From the NCBI RefSeq assembly GCF_021277265.1, contig NZ_JAJSOH010000003.1:1-64000 (forward strand): a stretch of DNA of 64,000 nucleotides. Direction: 5' to 3'. The stretch comes from Kineosporia rhizophila (lineage in GTDB: Bacteria > Actinomycetota > Actinomycetes > Actinomycetales > Kineosporiaceae). The notes under the pieces are model-generated. The model was not told the DNA's origin and searched no databases. It worked only from the letters and a program-made list of their open reading frames with translations. How positions within the stretch are numbered: the stretch's first letter is position 1; the number at the start of each line of letters is the position of its first letter. Position numbers and translations under genes: made by a program. Positions 8,506-18,566 of this stretch are shown in pieces.

Positions 8506-9396
8506 TCAGTTCCTCTCGTGGGCGCGGCCGAGGAGGGTGGGGGAGGTGAGCCAGTCGCCGATGCGGGTGATGCTGCGCTGGGCCTCGGGCTCGTCGGGGG
8601 TGTTGAGGTGGCCGTGCCGGGCGCCTGGTTCGCGGATCACCGTGACGTCGACCCCGGCCGCGGCCAGTTCGGCGCCGAACTGCTCGCCCGAGGCCCGCAG
8701 GGTGTCGTGGTCGGAGTTGAGGACCAACGTGGGGGGCAGGCCGGACAGCTCGTGGCCGCCGGGGAAGGCGTAGGGCTGGTCGAGCTGGGCCGGGTCTTCC
8801 ACGTAGTTGAGGTTCATCGCGCGCACCGTCTCCGGCCCGAACACCGCTTCCTCCGGCAGAGCCTCGGCCTTGGCCCGGAGCTCGGCCGACAGGGGCGGCA
8901 GTTCGGCGTGCACGACCGGATAGACCAGGAGCAGGGCGCGCGGGGCAGGCCCGCCCCGGTCCCGCAGGCGCAGGGCCGCGCCGGCCGCCAGGTTGGCCCC
9001 GGCGCTGGCGCCGCCCAGGGCCCAGGTGCGGGCGGTGTCGTGGTTGACCGCCCAGACCCAGGCCGCGGTGACCTCCTCGGAGGCGACCGGGAAGTGGTTC
9101 GGGCGCGTCCGGTCGGCCTGCGGGGGTTCGCCCGTCCAGAGTGAGCTCACGGCCTGCGGCATGGGCACGAGCCGGTAGTCGACCGTGACCACACGCACGC
9201 CGCGCTGGGCCAGTTGCCGGGCCACCCAGTCGTTCTCGGGCATGTCGAGGTCGCCGGCGGCGAAACCCCCGCCGTGCAGCCAGACCAGCCCCAGACCCTC
9301 GGTCGTACCGGTGGAGGGCCCGCCCGGGGAGTAGATCCGCAGGGGGATCTCGCCGTGCGGGCCCTCGATCCGGCGTTCCTGGATCGTCACCCTCAC
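8506..9396 (-). CDS. Alpha/beta hydrolase of the HSL/esterase family
   Basis: 296 residues. Oxyanion-hole motif HGGG in [15 protein letters not shown], nucleophile Ser in [10 protein letters not shown], acid in [11 protein letters not shown] and His in PGARHGHLN complete the hormone-sensitive-lipase-type catalytic set. Its start overlaps the lldD stop by four bases, making it the last gene of the rhamnose operon. The substrate could be an acylated sugar or lactone, but nothing in the sequence decides this. Confidence 0.85.
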   Translation of the reverse strand: MRVTIQERRIEGPHGEIPLRIYSPGGPSTGTTEGLGLVWLHGGGFAAGDLDMPENDWVARQLAQRGVRVVTVDYRLVPMPQAVSSLWTGEPPQADRTRPNHFPVASEEVTAAWVWAVNHDTARTWALGGASAGANLAAGAALRLRDRGGPAPRALLLVYPVVHAELPPLSAELRAKAEALPEEAVFGPETVRAMNLNYVEDPAQLDQPYAFPGGHELSGLPPTLVLNSDHDTLRASGEQFGAELAAAGVDVTVIREPGARHGHLNTPDEPEAQRSITRIGDWLTSPTLLGRAHERN

Positions 9397-10634
9397 TGGG
9401 TGCGGCGGATCGGGCCGAGGCGCTCGAGCTGGGTGACGTGCTGCGGGCCGAGCTCTTCCAGGCTGTGCGCGCCGAGAAGCTTCATGGTGCGCACCACCTG
9501 GTCGGACAGGATCTCGATGGTCTTGTCCACGCCCTGGCGCCCGCCGGCCATCAGCCCGTACAGGTAGGCCCGGCCGACCAGCGTGAACTTCGCCCCCAGG
9601 GCGATGCAGGCCACGATGTCGGCGCCGTTCATGATGCCGGTGTCGACCACGACCTCGACATCCTTGCCCACCTCACGGGCCACGTCGGGCAGCAGGTGGA
9701 ACGGGATCGGGGCCCGGTCGAGCTGACGCCCGCCGTGGTTGGACAGCACGATGCCGTCCACCCCGAGATCGGCCAGCTTGCGCGAGTCCTCGACGGTCTG
9801 CACGCCCTTGATCGCGATCTTGCCGGGCCACATCTCGCGGATGATGCGCAGGTCCTCGTAGCTGATGGTCGGGTCCATCGCGAAGTCCAGCAGCTCACCC
9901 ACCGTGCCGCCGGTCGACGACAGCGACGCGAACTCCAGCTTCGGCGTGGTCAGGAAGTCGTACCACCACCACGGCCGGACGCTGGCGTTGAGCACGGTGC
10001 CCAGGGTGATCTGCGGCGGGATCGAGAAGCCGTTGCGCTTGTCCCGCAGCCGGGCCCCGGCCACCGGGGTGTCCACGGTGAAGAACAGCGTGTCGAACCC
10101 GTTGGCGGCGGCCCGCTCGACCAGGCCGTAGGAGATCTCCCGCTGCTTCATCACGTACAGCTGGAACCAGTTGCGGCCGTTCGGGTTCGTGGCCTTCACG
10201 TCCTCGATCGACGTGGTGCCCAGCGTGGACAGACAGAACGGGATGCCCGCGGCCGCGGCCGCCCCGGCTCCGGCGTACTCGCCCTCAGTCTGCATCAGCC
10301 GGGTGAAACCGGTCGGCGCAATACCGAAGGGAAGCGCCGAGGGGCCACCGAAGACCGTGGTGGAGGTGTCCACCGCAGCCACATCGCGCAGCACCTGCGG
10401 GTGGAACTCGACGTCCTCGAACGCGCGGCGGGCCCGGTCCAGCGAGAGCTCGCCCTCGGCGGCCCCGTCGGTGTAGTCGAAAGCCGCCCGCGGCGTGCGG
10501 CGCTTGGCGATCGTACGGAGGTCGTAGATGGTCAGCGCCCTGTCCAGACGGCGCTTGCGGCCGTTGAACTCGGGCTTCTTGAACTTCATGAGCTCGAAGA
10601 CCTCGGCGGGCTTCGGAACCTGACGTTGCACCAC
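9393..10634 (-). CDS. lldD: FMN-dependent L-lactate dehydrogenase / alpha-hydroxyacid oxidising enzyme
   Basis: 413 residues from GTG 10634 with AGGAAGGG upstream. The signature SNHGGRQLD carries the catalytic His and substrate Arg; [15 protein letters not shown] and the ending [12 protein letters not shown] are FMN-binding parts of the family. It follows rhaB by 13 bases. In this setting it would oxidise the L-lactate made from L-lactaldehyde by RhaEW to pyruvate. Mycofactocin-linked alcohol oxidisers of the same family exist, but the operon context favours lactate. Confidence 0.88.
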   Translation of the reverse strand: MVQRQVPKPAEVFELMKFKKPEFNGRKRRLDRALTIYDLRTIAKRRTPRAAFDYTDGAAEGELSLDRARRAFEDVEFHPQVLRDVAAVDTSTTVFGGPSALPFGIAPTGFTRLMQTEGEYAGAGAAAAAGIPFCLSTLGTTSIEDVKATNPNGRNWFQLYVMKQREISYGLVERAAANGFDTLFFTVDTPVAGARLRDKRNGFSIPPQITLGTVLNASVRPWWWYDFLTTPKLEFASLSSTGGTVGELLDFAMDPTISYEDLRIIREMWPGKIAIKGVQTVEDSRKLADLGVDGIVLSNHGGRQLDRAPIPFHLLPDVAREVGKDVEVVVDTGIMNGADIVACIALGAKFTLVGRAYLYGLMAGGRQGVDKTIEILSDQVVRTMKLLGAHSLEELGPQHVTQLERLGPIRRTQ

Positions 10635-10647
10635 GGTGTGCCCTTCC

Positions 10648-12111
10648 TCAGCTGGCGCGGGGTTCGTGTCGGACGGGGGTGAAGGCCTGCGCCACCAGCT
10701 CGCGCAACTCGGCCAGCCCGCCCTCGGCCAGCCCGGCGGTACGGGCCTGGACCAGGATATTGCCGACCGCGGTGGCCTCGACCGGCCCGGCCAGCACCGG
10801 CAGCCCGCTGCGGTCGGCGGTGGCCTGGCACAGCAGCTTGTTCTGGGCGCCGCCGCCCACGATGTGGATCACCTCGACCCGCCGGCCGGCCAGCTCGGCG
10901 GCCTTGAGCACCGAGTCGGCGAAGGCCTGGGCCAGGCTGTCGATGATGGCGCGGGCGAACTGGGCGTGGGTGACCGGCGCGGGCAAGTCGTGCTCGGCGT
11001 ACCACGCGGCGATGCGGGCCGGCAGGTCGCCCGGGGCCATGAACCGCGGGTCGTTCACGTCGAACACCGCAGCCGCCGGGGGAGCCGCGGCGGCCTCGGC
11101 CAGCAGTTGCTCCAGGTTGCTGGAACGCTGGGCGCTGTTGGCGGCCCGGTCCCACGAGCGCACCGACTCCGACAGCAGCCACAGCCCCATCACGTTGTGC
11201 AGGAACCGGATCCGCCCGTCGACGCCGCCCTCGTTGGTGAAGTTGGCCTCGCGGGCGGCGTCGGAGAACACCGGCTCGTCGAGCTCCAGCCCGACCAGAC
11301 CCCAGGTGCCGCAGGAGATGTAGGCGAAGTCGCGGCCGGTGTTCGGCACCGCGACCACGGCCGAGGCGGTGTCGTGCGAGCCGACTGTGACCACGTCCAG
11401 GGCCCGGCCGACCACGGTGGCCGCGTGCGCCCGCAAGGGGCCCACCGACGTCCCCGCATCGACCAGACCGGGCAGGATGTGCTGCGGGATCTTCAGCCCG
11501 GCCAGCAGTTCGGAGTCCCACTGCCCGTCGCGCGGGTTCAGCAGGCCGGTGGTGGAGGCGTTGGTGCGCTCGGCCACCTCGACGCCGGTCAGCCAGTAGG
11601 CCAGCAGGTCGGGCATCAGTAGCAGCCGGTCGGCCAGCTCCAGCCGCTCCTGCTCGCAGGCCAGCTGGAACACCGTGTTGAACGGCAGGTGCTGCAGCCC
11701 GTTGCGGCGGTACAGGGCCGCCGGGTCGTACTGCGCGTGAACCGTTTTCACGCCCTCGGCGGTGCGCTCGTCGCGGTAGTGGTAGGGCACCCCGAGCAGG
11801 GCGCCGCCGCGCAGCAGACCGTAGTCGACCGCCCAGGAGTCGATGCCGACGCTGATGATCTCGCCCGGTGACTGCCGCTCAGCCTCGGCCAGGCCGCCCA
11901 GCACCTGCTGGTACAGCTCCAGGGCGTTCCAGTGCAGACCGTCGGGCAGTTGCACCGGGTCGTTGGCGAAGCGCGCGACGTGCCGCATGCGCAGGCCGCC
12001 GTCCGCGATCGTCCCCAGGATCACCCGTCCGCTGGTGGCTCCCAGGTCGACTGCGGCGACCGTGCCGGCCGGGCCCTTCGCGAGGGCCCGGCCAGGAACA
12101 GGAACGCTCAT
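10648..12111 (-). CDS. rhaB: Rhamnulokinase (FGGY family)
   Basis: 487 residues. ATP-site motif [16 protein letters not shown] near residue 18, catalytic base region [12 protein letters not shown], and the C-terminal FGGY-type [23 protein letters not shown] and PYHYRDERT are typical of RhaB rather than other FGGY kinases. It phosphorylates L-rhamnulose to L-rhamnulose 1-phosphate. Its ATG overlaps the stop of rhaEW (ATGA), showing translational coupling. Confidence 0.93.
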   Translation of the reverse strand: MSVPVPGRALAKGPAGTVAAVDLGATSGRVILGTIADGGLRMRHVARFANDPVQLPDGLHWNALELYQQVLGGLAEAERQSPGEIISVGIDSWAVDYGLLRGGALLGVPYHYRDERTAEGVKTVHAQYDPAALYRRNGLQHLPFNTVFQLACEQERLELADRLLLMPDLLAYWLTGVEVAERTNASTTGLLNPRDGQWDSELLAGLKIPQHILPGLVDAGTSVGPLRAHAATVVGRALDVVTVGSHDTASAVVAVPNTGRDFAYISCGTWGLVGLELDEPVFSDAAREANFTNEGGVDGRIRFLHNVMGLWLLSESVRSWDRAANSAQRSSNLEQLLAEAAAAPPAAAVFDVNDPRFMAPGDLPARIAAWYAEHDLPAPVTHAQFARAIIDSLAQAFADSVLKAAELAGRRVEVIHIVGGGAQNKLLCQATADRSGLPVLAGPVEATAVGNILVQARTAGLAEGGLAELRELVAQAFTPVRHEPRAS

Positions 12112-14144
12112 CGCAGGAAGGCTGCCGCGACGCCGGAGTCGACCGGGACGTGCAGGCCGGTGGTGCGGCTCAGCTCGTCACCGGTCAGCACGAACACCGC
12201 GTCGGCGACGTGCTCGGGCAGGACCTCGCGCTTGAGGATGGTGCGGTTGGCGTAGAACTGGCCCAGGTCCTCCTCGGCCACACCGTAGGTGGCGGCCCGG
12301 TTGGCGCCCCAGCCGGAGGCGAAGATGCCCGAACCGCGCACCACCCCGTCCGGGTTCACGCCGTTGACCCGCACGCCGTAGGCGCCCAGCTCGACCGCCA
12401 GCAGCCGCACCTGGTGGGCCTGGTCGGCCTTGGTGGCGGAGTAGGCGATGTTGTTCGGGCCGGCGAAGACGCTGTTCTTGGACGAGATGTAGATGATGTC
12501 GCCGCCCAGGCCCTGCTCGATCAGCGCCTTGGCCGCGGCCTTGGACACCAGGAACGAGCCCTTGGCCATCACGTCGTGCTGCAGGTCCCAGTCGGCCTCG
12601 GTGGTCTCCAGCAGCGGCTTGGACAGCGACAGGCCGGCGTTGTTGACCACCAGGTCGAGGCCACCGAACGCCAGCAGGGCGTCGTTGACGGCGTTCTGCA
12701 CGTCTTCCGCGGAGGAGACGTTGGCCGCCACCCCGATCGCCACGTCGCTGTTGCCGATCTCGGCCGCCGCGGCCTGGGCCTTGGCCAGGTCGAGGTCGGC
12801 GACCACCACGCAGGCGCCCTCGGCGGCCAGACGCTGGGCGATGGCCTTGCCGATGCCGGAGGCCGCACCGGTCACGAAGGCCACCCGGCCGGCGTGCGAC
12901 TTCGGCTTGGGCATGCGCTTGAGCTTGGCCTCCTCCAGCGCCCAGTACTCGATGCGGAACTTCTCCGCGTCGGAGATGGGCGTGTAGGTGGACAGCGACT
13001 CGGCGCCACGCATCACGTTGATCGCGTTGACGTAGAACTCACCGGCCACGCGGGCGGTCTGCTTGTTCGCGCCGTAGCTGAACATGCCCACACCCGGCAC
13101 CAGCACGATCAGCGGGTCGGCGCCGCGGATCGCCGGGCTGTTCTCGTCGGCGTGCGCCTCGTAGTAGGCGGTGTAGTCGGCCCGGTACTCCTCGTGCAGC
13201 TCCTTCAGCCGGGCGATGCTCTCCTCGACCGTGGCGGTGGCCGGCAGGTCGAGGATCAGCGGCTTGACCTTGGTGCGCAGGAAGTGGTCGGGGCAGCTGG
13301 TGCCCAGTGCGGCCAGCTCCGGCGCGCGCTCGCTGGCCAGGAAGTCCAGCACCACGTCGGAGTCGGTGAAGTGCCCGACCATCCGCTTGTCCTTGCTGGC
13401 GATCCCGCGCACGGTGGCGGCCAGGGCGGCGGCCTTGGCCCGGCGCTCGGTCTCGGGCAGGGCCTCGTAGCCGCTGCGCACCCCGCCGAACGGCTCCTTG
13501 GAGCCGTTGGCCTCGATGTAGGCGGCCGCGGTCTCGATGATCCACAGGGAGTTCTTCTCGGACTCCTCGCTGGTCTCGCCCCAGGCGGTGATGCCGTGGC
13601 CGCCCAGGATCGTGCCGATCGCCTGCGGGTTGGCCGCCTTGATCGCGGCGATGTCCAGGCCGAGCTGGAAGCCCGGGCGGCGCCAGGGCACCCAGACCAC
13701 CTTGTCGCCGAAGATCTGCTTGGTCAGGGCCTCGCCGTCGGCGGCGGTGGCGATCGCGATACCGCTGTCGGGGTGCAGGTGGTCCACGTGCGCGGCGTCG
13801 ACCAGGCCGTGCATCGCGGTGTCGATCGACGGTGCGGCGCCGCCCTTGCCGTGCAGGCAGTAGTCGAACGCGGCGACCATCTCGTCCTCGCGCTCGATCC
13901 CCGGGTACACGTCCACCAGGGCCTTCATCCGGTCCAGGCGCAGTGCGGCCAGGCCCTTCTCGGTCAGCGTGCCCAGGTCACCGCCGGAGCCCTTGACCCA
14001 GAGGAGTTCCACCGGCTGCCCGGTGACCGGGTCGGTCTCGGTGCCCTTGGCGGAGGTGTTGCCGCCGGCGTAGTTGGTGTTCTTCGGGTCGGCCCCGAGG
14101 CGGTTGCTGCGGGCGATCAGCGCGGCGACGGTCTCGTTCGTCAT
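12108..14144 (-). CDS. rhaEW: Bifunctional rhamnulose-1-phosphate aldolase / short-chain dehydrogenase (L-lactaldehyde dehydrogenase)
   Basis: 678 residues in two parts. Residues 1 to about 390 are a class II aldolase domain with NYAGGNTSAKGT and the metal-site stretch VDHLHPDSG. From about 410 to the end is an SDR domain: cofactor loop VTGAASGIGKAIA, NNAG, Ser in IYISSK, and catalytic YSATK. The fusion splits rhamnulose 1-phosphate into dihydroxyacetone phosphate and L-lactaldehyde and oxidises the latter to L-lactate. It lies 45 bases after rhaI and overlaps rhaB by four. Confidence 0.93.
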   Translation of the reverse strand: MTNETVAALIARSNRLGADPKNTNYAGGNTSAKGTETDPVTGQPVELLWVKGSGGDLGTLTEKGLAALRLDRMKALVDVYPGIEREDEMVAAFDYCLHGKGGAAPSIDTAMHGLVDAAHVDHLHPDSGIAIATAADGEALTKQIFGDKVVWVPWRRPGFQLGLDIAAIKAANPQAIGTILGGHGITAWGETSEESEKNSLWIIETAAAYIEANGSKEPFGGVRSGYEALPETERRAKAAALAATVRGIASKDKRMVGHFTDSDVVLDFLASERAPELAALGTSCPDHFLRTKVKPLILDLPATATVEESIARLKELHEEYRADYTAYYEAHADENSPAIRGADPLIVLVPGVGMFSYGANKQTARVAGEFYVNAINVMRGAESLSTYTPISDAEKFRIEYWALEEAKLKRMPKPKSHAGRVAFVTGAASGIGKAIAQRLAAEGACVVVADLDLAKAQAAAAEIGNSDVAIGVAANVSSAEDVQNAVNDALLAFGGLDLVVNNAGLSLSKPLLETTEADWDLQHDVMAKGSFLVSKAAAKALIEQGLGGDIIYISSKNSVFAGPNNIAYSATKADQAHQVRLLAVELGAYGVRVNGVNPDGVVRGSGIFASGWGANRAATYGVAEEDLGQFYANRTILKREVLPEHVADAVFVLTGDELSRTTGLHVPVDSGVAAAFLR

Positions 14145-14189
14145 CTGTTCTGGATCCCTTGAATCGGTGTGACGGGAAACGGGATTGGC

Positions 14190-15353
14190 TCAGGCGCCCC
14201 AGCCGGCCTGGGTGCCGCCGACGCGCTCGGACTCGATCTGCTGCTGGTAGCCCGAGGCCAGGTAGGCCTCCATCGGGTCGGCCGGCAGGCCCCGGGTCTC
14301 GCGCCAGGCGGCCAGGTCGGCCCGGACATCGGTGTAGAAGGCGTCCATGAAGATCCGGTTGGCCTCGAGCACGTCACCGGACTCCTGCGCGGCGGTCAGC
14401 GCGGCGGTGTCGACCAGCAGCGCCCGCGCGGTCATCTCCTGCACGTTCAGCACCGAGCGGATCTGGCCGGGGATCTTCTGCTCGATGTTGTGGCACTGGT
14501 CGAGCATGAAGGCCACGTCCGGGTTGCCGTAGCCACCGCCGCGGATCACCTCGAACAGGATGCGGAACAGCTGGAACGGATCGGCCGCCCCGACGATCAG
14601 GTCGTCGTCGGCGTAGAAGCGTGAGTTGAAGTCGAAACTGCCGAGCTTGCCCAGCCGGAGCAGCTGCATGACGATGAACTCGATGTTGGTGCCGGGGGCG
14701 TGGTGGCCGGTGTCGAGGCAGACCACGGCGCGCTCACCGAGGGCGGCGACCTGGGCGTACGAGGTACCCCAGTCCGGCACGTCGGTGTGGTAGAAGGCCG
14801 GCTCGAAGAACTTGTACTCCAGCACCAGGCGCTGGTTCTCACCGATCCGCTCGTAGATCGTGGCCAGCGACTCGGCCAGCCGGTCCTGGCGGCCGCGCAG
14901 GTCGGCCTGGCCGGGGTAGTTGCTGCCCTCGGCCAGCCAGATCTTCAGGTCGCGGCTGCCGGTCGCGTTCATCACCTCGATGCACTCGAAGTGGTGGTCG
15001 ATCGCCTTCTGCCGGACCGCCGCGTCGGTGTGGGTGAGCGCGCCGAGCTTGTACTCGTCGTCCTGGAAGGTGTTCGAGTTGATCGTGCCCAGGGCGACCC
15101 CGAGGTCGTCGGCGTGCTTGCGCAGGGCGTCGAAGTCCTCGACCTTGTCCCACGGGATGTGCAGCGCCACCGTGGGGGCCAGGCCGGTGTACCGGTGCAC
15201 CTGCGCCGCGTCGGCGATCTTCTCGAACGGGTCGCGGGCGGTGCCGGCCGATCCGAAGACCTTGAAGCGGGTGCCCGAGTTGCCGAAGGCCCAGGAGGGA
15301 AGCTCGATCGCCTGCGCCGCGAGCTGCGGGGCGACATCGATGAGTCGAGACAT
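14190..15353 (-). CDS. rhaI: L-rhamnose isomerase (RhaI type)
   Basis: 387 residues. The start at ATG 15353 (MSRLIDVAP) was preferred to an in-frame upstream start at 15401 because that longer form would run through the TGAAACGTTTCA operator. The TIM-barrel sugar isomerase matches the actinobacterial/pseudomonad RhaI type: LEYKFFEPAFYHTDVPDWG holds metal and substrate residues, and VCLDTGHHAPGTNIEF another conserved block. It converts L-rhamnose to L-rhamnulose, the first step of the pathway, and is the first gene of the leftward operon rhaI-rhaEW-rhaB-lldD-hydrolase. No rhamnose transporter or mutarotase gene is in the window. Confidence 0.92.
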   Translation of the reverse strand: MSRLIDVAPQLAAQAIELPSWAFGNSGTRFKVFGSAGTARDPFEKIADAAQVHRYTGLAPTVALHIPWDKVEDFDALRKHADDLGVALGTINSNTFQDDEYKLGALTHTDAAVRQKAIDHHFECIEVMNATGSRDLKIWLAEGSNYPGQADLRGRQDRLAESLATIYERIGENQRLVLEYKFFEPAFYHTDVPDWGTSYAQVAALGERAVVCLDTGHHAPGTNIEFIVMQLLRLGKLGSFDFNSRFYADDDLIVGAADPFQLFRILFEVIRGGGYGNPDVAFMLDQCHNIEQKIPGQIRSVLNVQEMTARALLVDTAALTAAQESGDVLEANRIFMDAFYTDVRADLAAWRETRGLPADPMEAYLASGYQQQIESERVGGTQAGWGA

Positions 15354-15375
15354 GACGGCGTTGTCCGTTCGTCGC

Positions 15376-15387
15376 TGAAACGTTTCA
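15376..15387 (-). promoter_or_regulatory. LacI-type operator in front of rhaI
   Basis: TGAAACGTTTCA is a perfect 12-base palindrome with the central CG typical of LacI/GalR-family sites. It ends 23 bases upstream of the rhaI start. No LacI-family gene lies in the window, so the regulator must be elsewhere. Confidence 0.75.
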
Positions 15388-15540
15388 TGGGAACGTAGCA
15401 CGGGCGGGCCTCGGGCTTCCAGAGGCAGTTACGAACAGATTGAGGACGTCGGTCAGCGGTCCGGCGGGAGCCTCGCCCGAAGGGCGTGTGGGCTCGGGTG
15501 AAGGGCCGGGATTGTGCTCCGGCGTCCGGAACGCACGACG

Positions 15541-15572
15541 GCTGGGGGCACCCGGACACGGGTACCCCCAGC
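15541..15572 (-). terminator. Hairpin terminator after the GH3 gene
   Basis: GCTGGGGGCACCCG and CGGGTACCCCCAGC form a 14-pair stem with one mismatch and a GACA loop. It lies about 30 bases past the stop of the leftward GH3 gene and upstream of the rha operator. There is no clear T run, as is common in actinomycetes. Confidence 0.7.
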
Positions 15573-15579
15573 CGTCGGC

Positions 15580-15591
15580 TGAAACGTCTCA
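15580..15591 (-). promoter_or_regulatory. Second, imperfect copy of the rha operator
   Basis: TGAAACGTCTCA differs from the site at 15376 by one base and lies 204 bases away, on the far side of the hairpin. It could be an auxiliary operator for a looping LacI repressor. It may also be chance. Confidence 0.35.
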
Positions 15592-15603
15592 GTCCACTTC
15601 AGT

Positions 15604-17859
15604 TCACTTGGCGGCCTTGTCCACCTCGTTGAGCAGGCCGGCCACCGTGCCGTCGATGTCGGTGCGGCCGGAGAACGAGATCAGGCTGCGCAGCGGCATG
15701 CTGCCCAGCAGCTTCTGGGTCTCCGGGTCACGCCACATGGCGCCCGCCTCACCCAGCCCGGACAGGAACTGCCCCAGCACGGCGGCACCCTGCGGGTGCT
15801 GCATCCACTCCTCGAACGTCGCCTCCTTGCCCAGCTCGGGCTCCGGGGCGGGGACGTCGAGGGTGATCGTCTCGACCGCCCGCAGGTCCCGCGAGGACGC
15901 GCCGATCTGCACCACGAACTCACCGGGCTCGACCACCCAGCCGTTCGGCGACCAGAAGGCGAAGGCCCGCTCGTCCAGCTCCAGCCGCACCCGGCGGGAC
16001 TCGCCCGCCTCCAGGCGCACCTTGGCGAACGCGCGCAGCTCGTGCACCGGACGGTCCACCCCGGCGACCGGGTCGCCGACGTACACCTGCACGACTTCGG
16101 CGCCCGCACGCGTCCCCTGGTTGGCGACCGTCACCTCGACCACCGCGGCGGCCACCGCGGGGTCCGGCACCGTCACCCTGGCGTCGGAGTAGCCGAACGT
16201 GGTGTAGCCCAGGCCGTGGCCGAAGGGGAAGGCGACGTCGCGGCCGGTGGTGTCGTACCAGCGGTAGCCCACGTAGAGCCGCTCGCCGTAGAACACCTTG
16301 CCCTGGTTGCCCGGCCAGTTCACGAAGGCGGGGGTGTCGCTCAGCCGCAGCGGCACCGACTCGGCCAGGCGGCCTTCCGGTTCAGCCGAGCCGAACAGGA
16401 TGTCGGCCGTCGCACTGCCGCCGGCCTGACCGCCCAGCCAGACCTCCAGCACGGCGTCGGCGTTGCCGACCACCTCGCCCAGTTGCACCACGGCCCCGTT
16501 ACTGAGCACCACGACCACCTTCGCCCCGGTGCCCCGCAGTGCGGCCAGCAGGCGCAGCTGGTTGGCGGGCAGATCCATGTGGGTGCGGTCGAAGCCCTCC
16601 GACTCCTCGGCGTCCGGCAGCCCCAGGAAGGCGACCACCACGTCCGCCCCGGCCGCGGTCTCGAGCGCCGCGGCCGCCAGGGTCCCCTCGTCGGAACCGT
16701 CGAAGGCGAAACCGGGAGCGAAAACCACCTCACGACGGGTTGCCTCACCGATCGCGGTGAGCGCGTCGTCCAGCCGGGTCGGGTTGATGTGCGAGCTGCC
16801 GGCGCCCTGATAGCGCGGCGTGCGGGCGAACTCGCCGACCACGGCGATCTTCCCGCCGTTCTCGGCGTCCAGCGGCAGCAGGGCGCCCTCGTTGGTCAGC
16901 AGCACCGAACCGGCCGCCGCGGCCCGGCGGGCCAGCGAGTGGTGCTGCTCGGCGAGCTGTTCCACCGACTGCGGCGTCTCGTCCGCGGGCCGGGCGGCCC
17001 GCAGCCGCTCGTGGGTGGAAAGCACGTTCGAGACTGCGATGTCGAGAAGTGACTCCGACAGCGTTCCGTTGCGGACAGCGTCCACAATCGCTTTCGGGCC
17101 CCGCTCGCCGGAGGAGGGCATCTCCAGGTCCAGGCCGGCCGCGACCGCGGCCACCGGGTCGGCCACCGCACCCCAGTCCGAGACCACGTAGCCCTCGAAA
17201 CCCCAGTCGCCCCGCAGGACGTCGGTGAGCAGCCAGCGGTTCTGCGAGGCGAAGGTGCCGTTCAGGCGGTTGTACGAGCACATCACGGTGGCCGGCTGGG
17301 CCTGCTGGACGGTGCGCTCGAAGGCCGGGAAGTAGATCTCCCGCAGGGTGCGCTCGTCGACCTCGGCGCTGATCCGCATCCGGTCGGTCTCCTGGTTGTT
17401 GGCGGCGTAGTGCTTCAGCGAGGCGCCAACGCCCTTGGACTGCACCCCGTTGACCCAGGCGGCGCCGAGTTCACCGGCCAGCAGCGGGTCTTCGGAGAAG
17501 TACTCGAAGTTGCGGCCGCACAGGGGGGAGCGCTTGATGTTCACGCCCGGGCCGAGCAGCACGTCCACGTCCAGCGCACGGGACTCGGCGCCCAGGGCCT
17601 GCCCGACCTGCTCCAGCAGTTCCGGGTCCCAGGTGGAGCCCAGGGCGGCGGCGGTGGGGAAGGCGGTGGCCGGGTGGGCGGCGTTGATGCCCAGGTGGTC
17701 GGCGCCGGCGGTCTGCATGCGCACGCCGTGCGGGCCGTCGGTCAGGGTGGCGCCCTCGATTCCCAGGCGCTCGACCGGGCGGGTGGTCCAGAAGGAGGCG
17801 CCGGAGACCAGCGAGGCCTTCTCCTCGAGGGTGAGCTCTTCGATCAGGGGGTGCGCCAT
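15604..17859 (-). CDS. Glycoside hydrolase family 3 (beta-glucosidase-like)
   Basis: 751 residues, no signal peptide, so cytoplasmic. The GH3 N-terminal barrel shows LTDGPHGVR, KHYAANNQETDR and the nucleophile Asp in YVVSDWGAV (about residue 230). The C-terminal sandwich domain follows, then a fibronectin-like FN3 domain around 580-660 (VTVANQGTRAGAEVVQVYV). Length matches three-domain bacterial GH3 beta-glucosidases. Specificity for beta-glucosides is the family default; location beside the rhamnose operon makes glycosides carrying rhamnose plausible, as inference only. A divergent TetR gene 107 bases away probably controls it. Confidence 0.88.
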   Translation of the reverse strand: MAHPLIEELTLEEKASLVSGASFWTTRPVERLGIEGATLTDGPHGVRMQTAGADHLGINAAHPATAFPTAAALGSTWDPELLEQVGQALGAESRALDVDVLLGPGVNIKRSPLCGRNFEYFSEDPLLAGELGAAWVNGVQSKGVGASLKHYAANNQETDRMRISAEVDERTLREIYFPAFERTVQQAQPATVMCSYNRLNGTFASQNRWLLTDVLRGDWGFEGYVVSDWGAVADPVAAVAAGLDLEMPSSGERGPKAIVDAVRNGTLSESLLDIAVSNVLSTHERLRAARPADETPQSVEQLAEQHHSLARRAAAAGSVLLTNEGALLPLDAENGGKIAVVGEFARTPRYQGAGSSHINPTRLDDALTAIGEATRREVVFAPGFAFDGSDEGTLAAAALETAAGADVVVAFLGLPDAEESEGFDRTHMDLPANQLRLLAALRGTGAKVVVVLSNGAVVQLGEVVGNADAVLEVWLGGQAGGSATADILFGSAEPEGRLAESVPLRLSDTPAFVNWPGNQGKVFYGERLYVGYRWYDTTGRDVAFPFGHGLGYTTFGYSDARVTVPDPAVAAAVVEVTVANQGTRAGAEVVQVYVGDPVAGVDRPVHELRAFAKVRLEAGESRRVRLELDERAFAFWSPNGWVVEPGEFVVQIGASSRDLRAVETITLDVPAPEPELGKEATFEEWMQHPQGAAVLGQFLSGLGEAGAMWRDPETQKLLGSMPLRSLISFSGRTDIDGTVAGLLNEVDKAAK

Positions 17860-17906
17860 GGGTTCTCCTCGTCGAGGTGTGGTCCTGTCCTGACCGTACC
17901 TGAAAT

Positions 17907-17922
17907 TCGACCACGTGGTCGA
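17907..17922. promoter_or_regulatory. TetR operator between the GH3 and tetR genes
   Basis: TCGACCACGTGGTCGA is a perfect 16-base palindrome centred in the 107-base divergent gap, placed to control both genes. Confidence 0.75.
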
Positions 17923-17966
17923 GGATGGGTCGACATCTTCGGCCGACGGTCGCTAACCTCACCGGA

Positions 17967-18566
17967 ATGGCAGATCCCCCCACCCGCCGGCGCGGGCCGT
18001 ACGCGGGCACGGCCGAGCGGCGCCGGGCGATCCTGGAGTCGGCCTTCGAGGTGTTCGCGAAGGTGGGCTACCGCAGCGGGTCGATGCGGGACGTGGCCCA
18101 GCGGATCGGGATCTCGCACACCACCCTGCTGCACCACTTCTCGTCCAAGAGCGAGCTGCTGGCCGGGGTGCTGGAGCTGCGCGACGAGTACGGCTCGACG
18201 GACTTCGCCGACGGCGGGCCGGGGATGCTGAGGCAGCTCGTCGAGGTGGTGCGGCGTAATCAGGACACCCCTGGGCTGACCGAGCTCTACTGCATCCTCT
18301 CGGCCGAGGCGACCGATCCCGAGCACCCGGCGCACGAGTACTTCCGGGGGCGCTACGCCCGGCTGACGGCCCGGCTGCACGAGCAGTTGCAGGAGATGGC
18401 GGCCCGGGGGGAGCTGCGCGACGGGGTCGATCCGGCCCTGGAGGCGCAGCGGATCATCGCGCTGATGGACGGGCTGCAGGTGCAGTGGCTGCTGAACCGC
18501 GAGTCGCTGGACATGGCCGAGCAGCTGCGCGACTACCTGCAGCGGCTTTCGGTGCCCGTGATCTGA
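17967..18566 (+). CDS. TetR-family transcriptional regulator
   Basis: 199 residues from ATG 17967; the in-frame upstream start at 17925 lacks family similarity. The N-terminal helix-turn-helix is SMRDVAQRIGISHTTLLHHF, preceded by a basic RRRGPYAGTAERR. The C-terminal half is an effector-binding domain of unknown ligand. Divergent from the GH3 glycosidase with a perfect palindrome between them, so it probably represses that gene and itself, with a sugar or glycoside as inducer (inference). Confidence 0.85.
   Translation: MADPPTRRRGPYAGTAERRRAILESAFEVFAKVGYRSGSMRDVAQRIGISHTTLLHHFSSKSELLAGVLELRDEYGSTDFADGGPGMLRQLVEVVRRNQDTPGLTELYCILSAEATDPEHPAHEYFRGRYARLTARLHEQLQEMAARGELRDGVDPALEAQRIIALMDGLQVQWLLNRESLDMAEQLRDYLQRLSVPVI

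Noticed and set aside
11868..14162. 764-residue plus-strand frame
   Set aside because: Antisense shadow of rhaEW, rich in Gly/Leu/His/Asp with no domain; typical of high-GC mirror frames.
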